From Owenia fusiformis (lineage: Eukaryota > Annelida > Polychaeta > Sabellida > Oweniidae), in assembly GCA_903813345.2 (NCBI GenBank), contig CAIIXF020000009.1:36761759-36825758 (forward strand): DNA of 64,000 bases, in the 5' to 3' direction. Shown here piece by piece: positions 59,701 through 64,000 of the stretch; the stretch's first letter is position 1; each line of letters starts with the position of its first letter. Position numbers and translations under genes: made by a program. A model generated the notes under the pieces. The model was not told where the DNA came from. It ran no database searches and was given only the letters and a program-made list of their open reading frames with translations.

Positions 59701-62324
59701 ATAAGAATTATTATGTGGTGCATTAATATCTGTACAGTAAAAGTAGTAGAAGTAGAACACCTTTGTACCTCTATGAAGGGTTTCACTTAGGAGGTTCATT
59801 TATTCTACTTACAGAGATGTTCCAACTTTACAGGTTTAACTGTATATGAGACCCACAAATGCAATCAAAATCCATGACTTCATTTCAGTGAAACCTTTCA
59901 AGATAGGTGGTAAGTTCAGGGTTGTTCTCCCTAAAAGTCAGCAATGTTTCCACAATGCTTCTTCGTTTGTCCAGTTGGTTACTGCAGTTACAAAGCTTGA
60001 AACAATAAAATACTTTCCACAGATTTTCAAAGGAGCTGCTGAAACAGAATATACATTCATAGATAACCAAGGAAGGTAAACAAAACCTACATTTGCCTGT
60101 AGAAACCCATTATTAAATCAGAGAACCTTGATCAAGTTCTTCAGGGTTCGTACACCTTTTTCAAAATGAAATTCCCTGACAATTCCCTGACATTTCCAGG
60201 CAAGAAAGGAAATTTCCAGATCTAGTTTTGCATGCACGGCCTCATAAAAAGTCTCAGACAACTATAATATTTAAAAGACAAGACTTATTATGAAACATAG
60301 TGGGTTTCTCCTTTAGTACCATTTCTCATGACTTAATTTACTTCTTAAGTTTATTCACCAATTTATTCCTGATACACACTATTTTTAATATTTTTGCATT
60401 CCATAAGGCCAAAGGTAAACATACATCAAGTACAAGGGCGTAGCCAGCAAATGTCAAGGGTGTGCTATTCTTTGGGTTTGCATCACTGCGAGAGATAGTA
60501 ACCAAAAAGGGGGTTTTCATTGTATTTGGTGCATTCTTAGCATTTCAAACTATAATTTGTTATGTTTTGTAATAAATCCAAATGACTACTGAAACTTAAA
60601 AATTTTGATCTAATATCATACTAGAAAAATAGCAACTCTATTGAGGGGAAATTCTCATGCAACTAATGAAACATATTTTATCAAATACTGATCATTGTGA
60701 ACATAATATGATAACAATAACCTGGTATTACTATTGTCTTCTTCCTTTTGGGAAAATCTATACCAAAACATGATACCATATAAGAAATTCCTTCTCAAGT
60801 ACACAAAAGGCACAGGCCTATGATACCAAATCAAATATCAAAATATTATTTGTGTTATCAGGAATCTTATTTCTTTAAATTATCAAAAATTTCATAAAAA
60901 ATGGTGGCTGTTTGAATTCATCTTAATATTTCTTCTTGAGCAGGTCCTTTGTCCCTGAGGCATCACCATATAAAATTTGAGCCAAAGAAAAACTCTAGGT
61001 TCATCTTTACATGAAGAAAGATTCTTAATTCTTTTGATTCTTGGTTATTTCCTCCCCTTCCCTTGACATTTGGACCAAATCTAAAAACTGTTGATAATGT
61101 TTTCAAAATTATTTTTTTCATGAAAAATGGCAAAAGTATGTTCTTGAGCAGAGGCCCTATATCACCAAAGCATCGGAACATAAAATTTGAACCAAATCTG
61201 TCAATTGATATTTGAGTTATCACCCTGACAGATGGACAGATGAATGGAGTGATGTACCACAGGACTGTTGAACAGGCAGCTTCTTAATATAAATACAGTT
61301 TTACATTGAAAAGAGTTCCCGGAATTGTTTTTGTTTTTCGCCTCCCACCCTCCTCAGATTAACCCCTCAACAAAACATGCAACATATACCTTTAATTAAC
61401 TTTGAATGGCCCAAGAAAACTAACTACACGGAAAAGCAAAAAAATAAGAGCACTTGTATCTTTACTTTCCGGACACCCTGTATATTCTTTATTGCTTGGT
61501 TTCAGTATAATGTTCAAACTGTTCTTACAAATAGACAATATACCAGATAGAATGTCATTCAATCAACCCTAATAAAAAGATTTCAAATTTGTGGAAACAA
61601 CTAAATTCTAGATTTTGGGTTTTATTGATATCCTGTCATCAGCCCTAAAATACATTTTGCTGGAACATTATTTTTTCAACAATGATACAAAATTCCCTGA
61701 CATTTCCCTGACATATCTACTGTTTCAAAATTCACTGACATTTTTGGCCCTTTTTGACCAAATTTCAAAATTCCCTGACATTTCCAGCACCTGGAAAAAT
61801 AAATCAATTTCCCTGACATTTCCAGGTGTGTACGAACCCTGTTCTTTGATAATATTTGATTAATACTTGGTAAAATATATTATTTTCAATCCACATTGGT
61901 TTTTAATGAAATTCAGAAATGTTGATACACATTCTTAAAATAATCATTAGTTCTCAGATTTGTATGTCCAGTAAATATTTGGTCTTTAATTGAAACTTAA
62001 CCTTTAAATGATCCTTGAACAAATAAAATAATAACTAGTACTAATGTAATTAAATTCCATATTTGATGAGAAGTAATGAATGTTTTATTAAATTTGTATT
62101 TCAGGAATGCTGAAGGCATCCTAAAAGTTAAATTTACCCACTTTGTGGCCTCTGGAGAAATGATATGGAAACATACTGATGAGGAGCATAACAAGTACAA
62201 TATGACGGGATATGGATTTTTGCCTTATTTCATTGGCCCAACTACTCCCATAAGGGGCACATATTATTTTGGACATGATTTAAAGAAAGTTTGCTCTGAT
62301 GTAGTTTGGTATCCACATTCTTGA
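53724..62324 (+). CDS. Secreted LDLa protein, extracellular-haemoglobin-linker-like, copy C (intact)
   Basis: Exons 53724-53881, 58057-58166, 58483-58550, 59063-59120, 59889-60075, 62105-62324 (stop TGA). All phases agree, giving 266 codons. Residues 1-22 are a signal peptide (KLLVVVLCMYNAGRVRA), followed by SCDCKL. Residues about 53-90 are Leu-rich and coiled-coil-like. Residues about 92-131 are one LDL-receptor class A module with six cysteines (NQC, HLRC, ESGEC, GCDG, VDCLDGSDE, NTVC) and its calcium ligands. The remainder is a beta-rich domain (FKIGGKFRVVLPKSQQC...YYFGHDLKKVCSDVVWYP). This order and size match annelid haemoglobin linkers, which scaffold globin subunits of the hexagonal bilayer in blood. 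The linker call rests on architecture and general similarity; a different secreted LDLa family is possible. Confidence 0.8.
54280..57480. repeat. Block of four ~450-bp repeats in intron 1 of copy C
   Basis: Four diverged units begin near 54510, 55065, 56140 and 56690, each with TTAATCCCTAATTA, AATCCGTTTGTTAGAGTTAA, TGGATTAAT, GTATAATGTCCCT and GATTAACATTGTGTTAAA. The block is bracketed by inverted AT-rich ends, GGAAAAAAATATAAT at 54328 and ATTATATTTTTTTCC at 57401, so it may be a single element of about 3.1 kb with internal duplications. It accounts for most of the 4.2-kb intron. Confidence 0.7.
58609..58737. mobile_element. Foldback MITE, ATGCCTTGGTCACAT ends
   Basis: Left ATGCCTTGGTCACAT and right ATGTGACCAAGGCAT are perfect inverted repeats. 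CCGGCCG and CAATATTG-type inner words extend the palindrome. It is 129 bp, between LDLa exons 3 and 4 of copy C. Confidence 0.88.
59391..59689. mobile_element. MITE, GCGGATCCAG family, copy 2
   Basis: AGTGGCGGATCCAGGAACC on the left and AGATCCGCCAT on the right, with long G and C runs inside the right end and GGCCCA/GGCCTAAAAT words between. Related to 21209-21430. Followed by a CAGTAAAA/GTGTTCC-type MITE fragment at 59737-59840. Confidence 0.7.
60142..61841. mobile_element. 1.7-kb non-autonomous transposon, CAGGGTTCGTACAC ends
   Basis: Left end CAGGGTTCGTACACC and right end GGTGTGTACGAACCCTG are inverted. TTCTT flanks both sides (60137-60141, 61842-61846). Both subterminal regions repeat ATTCCCTGACATTTCCAG, in opposite senses. 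The interior carries other repeats (a GGCATAGCCAGG fragment at 60430, a GGCCATTTTG copy at 60600-61280) and no transposase. It fills most of intron 5 of linker-like copy C. Confidence 0.85.
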
Positions 62325-62528
62325 TTATCATCTATCAGAAAAAAGAAAAAAAAATCTATCTGAAATATGTTTGCTTGTAGAATCAAGAGGCATAAGACAA
62401 TAATTTACAAAGTTAACTGATTGATTGATTGGTTGATTGAATGATTGATGTACCTCACACCGATAAAATATTTAGGCCTGTTTTTTCTGTAAATTGTAAG
62501 TTAGTAACTATGTTAATGTAAAAGTGCA

Positions 62529-62534
62529 AATAAA
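62529..62534 (+). promoter_or_regulatory. Candidate poly(A) signal for linker-like copy C
   Basis: AATAAA about 205 bases after the stop, with a second AATAAA a few bases on. Confidence 0.45.
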
Positions 62535-63730
62535 TTAAATAAATTGAATAATAAAAAGTTGTAAACAAGAACACAAATGTGTACATGTTGAAGGTGATAT
62601 CTGTAGCGGTTTTGGAGAAAACTGCCGGACGTACGTACGTTTGACGTACGGACGGACGCGCCTAGGTTGACAATATAGCCCCATACTATGTTGTGGGGAC
62701 ATAATAAAAGGTTCTCCTCGGCAGAGGTCATTTTGCCCTCAGCATCAGTATTTAAATTTGAACCAATTCTATCAACATTTTTAACAACAACAAATGACAG
62801 CCATTCTGACAAATAGCGCCTGTGTTGAAAATTTCTTCATGAGCACAACTCCTTTATTTCTTGGCATCAGCACATAATCAAATGCATCAATTGCTATTTG
62901 AGTTATCAAAGATTACGTTTTTATGAGGAGAGTTCACTTGTCTCTTGGCATAAGCATACCATAAACCAAATCCGTATGTTCATGTGAAATCCAGCTGTCA
63001 TCTTACAAATTCCTTCTCAAGCAGAACTTTAGGCATCAGCACATATAATTTAAACCAAATCCGTTCACTGGTATTTGAGTTATCAAAAATAAAGTTATTT
63101 TAAAAAATAGTAGCCATTTTGAAATTCTATGGTCATTTGAAAATCTCTTCTTGAGCAGAGCTACTTTGTCTGTTCCCCAGCAGCAAGTTAAAAAGTTTGA
63201 ACCCAAACTGTCAACAAGATTTTAAATTATTAATGATTACATTTTTTTAAAACTGGAGGCCATTTTGAATCATGTATCCATATTGAGAATTCCTTCTCAA
63301 GCAGAAGTCCTACATGTATACCAATAAAGCATAAACCTATTTATGTCCCTTTCAAACTTCGGGTGGGATAATGAACAGTATTTTCTCATTTGACTATCCA
63401 AGATACAGCCATCTTTACCCCATGCAAGATATTGCCATCTTTCATCCCTAAAAATGTCACACGTATAAGTTGAGATTTACTTGTGACATCACTGGTCTAT
63501 AAACATCAACAACATAGCAACAAATACAACGTTGCTAAGAGTACCCAGGCTCATTCTACAAAACTGTGACATCATACACGTATGTATTTTTGACATTATT
63601 GTCATGATGTCATAACAATTGAAAGATGAAGTTCCATTAATCTGAAGCTATTTTTCACCAAGTTTTGTCATAAAAACATGAAAGTATGGCATAATACAGT
63701 CATATAAGAAAAACTTTCTTGTACTCATAC

Positions 63731-63764
63731 CTGTGCAAAATCGTCCATATTTGACTCGAAATCA
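63731..63764 (-). other. PRKDC: Weak candidate for the next upstream DNA-PKcs exon
   Basis: A strong donor CAG|GTATGAGT on the minus strand ends a 34-nt stretch. In the phase required by exon 42198-42336 it reads ISSQIWTILHR, which would run on into LYRSLEEYD. In vertebrate DNA-PKcs the residues before LYRS also have Trp and a basic residue at these positions. The proposed acceptor (TTAATTAAG) is poor and the match is short, so this may be chance. Confidence 0.25.
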
Positions 63765-64000
63765 CTTAATTAATACCATTACAATAATGTTTCCTTTTCA
63801 TATCTCATCTCCGAAGAAAACAAGCTGAACAACAAGAGCATGAGTTATCTGTATGGGTGAATGATGTGAGACTTCATATTTGGGTTGAATACAATTTTTC
63901 TTTAAGAAGTGATTGGTACATTGAAGCTTATTATTATTAATATATGGGTGGCATTTAAGGTGATCATTAAATCTAGCATTTCTAAAAAGTATAGTAGATT

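Larger units (their letters stand above)
62325..64000. other. 3' flank of the linker cluster
   Basis: 62420-62445 is a GATTGATT run. 62620-62670 has GTACGTACG and GACGGACGGACG words. 62700-63375 is another GGCCATTTTG repeat ending GGGTGGGATAATGAACAG. Apart from the weak exon candidate at 63731-63764 no gene is seen. Confidence 0.65.

Noticed and set aside
63733-63750. Possible first coding exon MDDFAQ on the minus strand
   Set aside because: Only six codons before a donor and no downstream exon in that phase was found; the DNA-PKcs reading of the same donor is slightly better but also weak.

Overview
This is an AT-rich, intron-rich animal nuclear window packed with short non-autonomous transposons and minisatellites. 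Gene content (DNA-PKcs, MGMT, a PP1 phosphatase) is ordinary for animals. Two copies of a secreted protein with the layout of annelid extracellular-haemoglobin linkers (signal peptide, short coiled coil, LDL-receptor class A module, C-terminal beta-rich domain) suggest a lophotrochozoan, most likely an annelid or a relative. Species cannot be fixed from the sequence alone.

Layout: 1-1310 is a 21-bp minisatellite. 1531-7656 (+) holds the last seven coding exons of a divergent PP1-type Ser/Thr phosphatase whose 5' exons lie before the window. 7657-11335 is the spacer between convergent genes, with two MITEs and a strong hairpin. 11336-12705 (-) is a complete three-exon O6-methylguanine-DNA methyltransferase. 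12706-23590 is gene-free and carries tRNA-derived SINEs, a 40-bp minisatellite, a 5'-truncated LINE with a clear target duplication, and MITEs. 23591-42336 (-) holds 28 consecutive exons (1,224 codons) of DNA-PKcs, from the FAT region through the PI3K-like kinase domain to FATC. Every reading-frame phase agrees from exon to exon. Its introns carry two mariner-type elements. Three of its exons are preceded by tandem arrays that copy the 3' splice site plus the first bases of the exon.

42337-46647 has no recognised exon and holds a hAT-type MITE with an 8-bp target duplication. 46648-62324 (+) is a small linker-like gene cluster. Copy C (53724-62324) has six intact exons (266 codons). Copy A (46648-51820) has lost its LDLa module: exon 3 is destroyed and exon 4 has TGA in place of a conserved Cys codon. 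Its remaining exons still join in frame, because the lost pair is flanked by phase-1 introns. There are two alternative first exons in copy A and one degenerate first-exon relic. 62325-64000 is mostly dispersed repeat, with a weak candidate for the next upstream DNA-PKcs exon near 63.73 kb. If that exon is real, the linker cluster sits inside one DNA-PKcs intron on the opposite strand.

No prokaryotic features, rRNA or CRISPR are present. MGMT and DNA-PKcs are both DNA-repair genes, but nothing here shows shared regulation.
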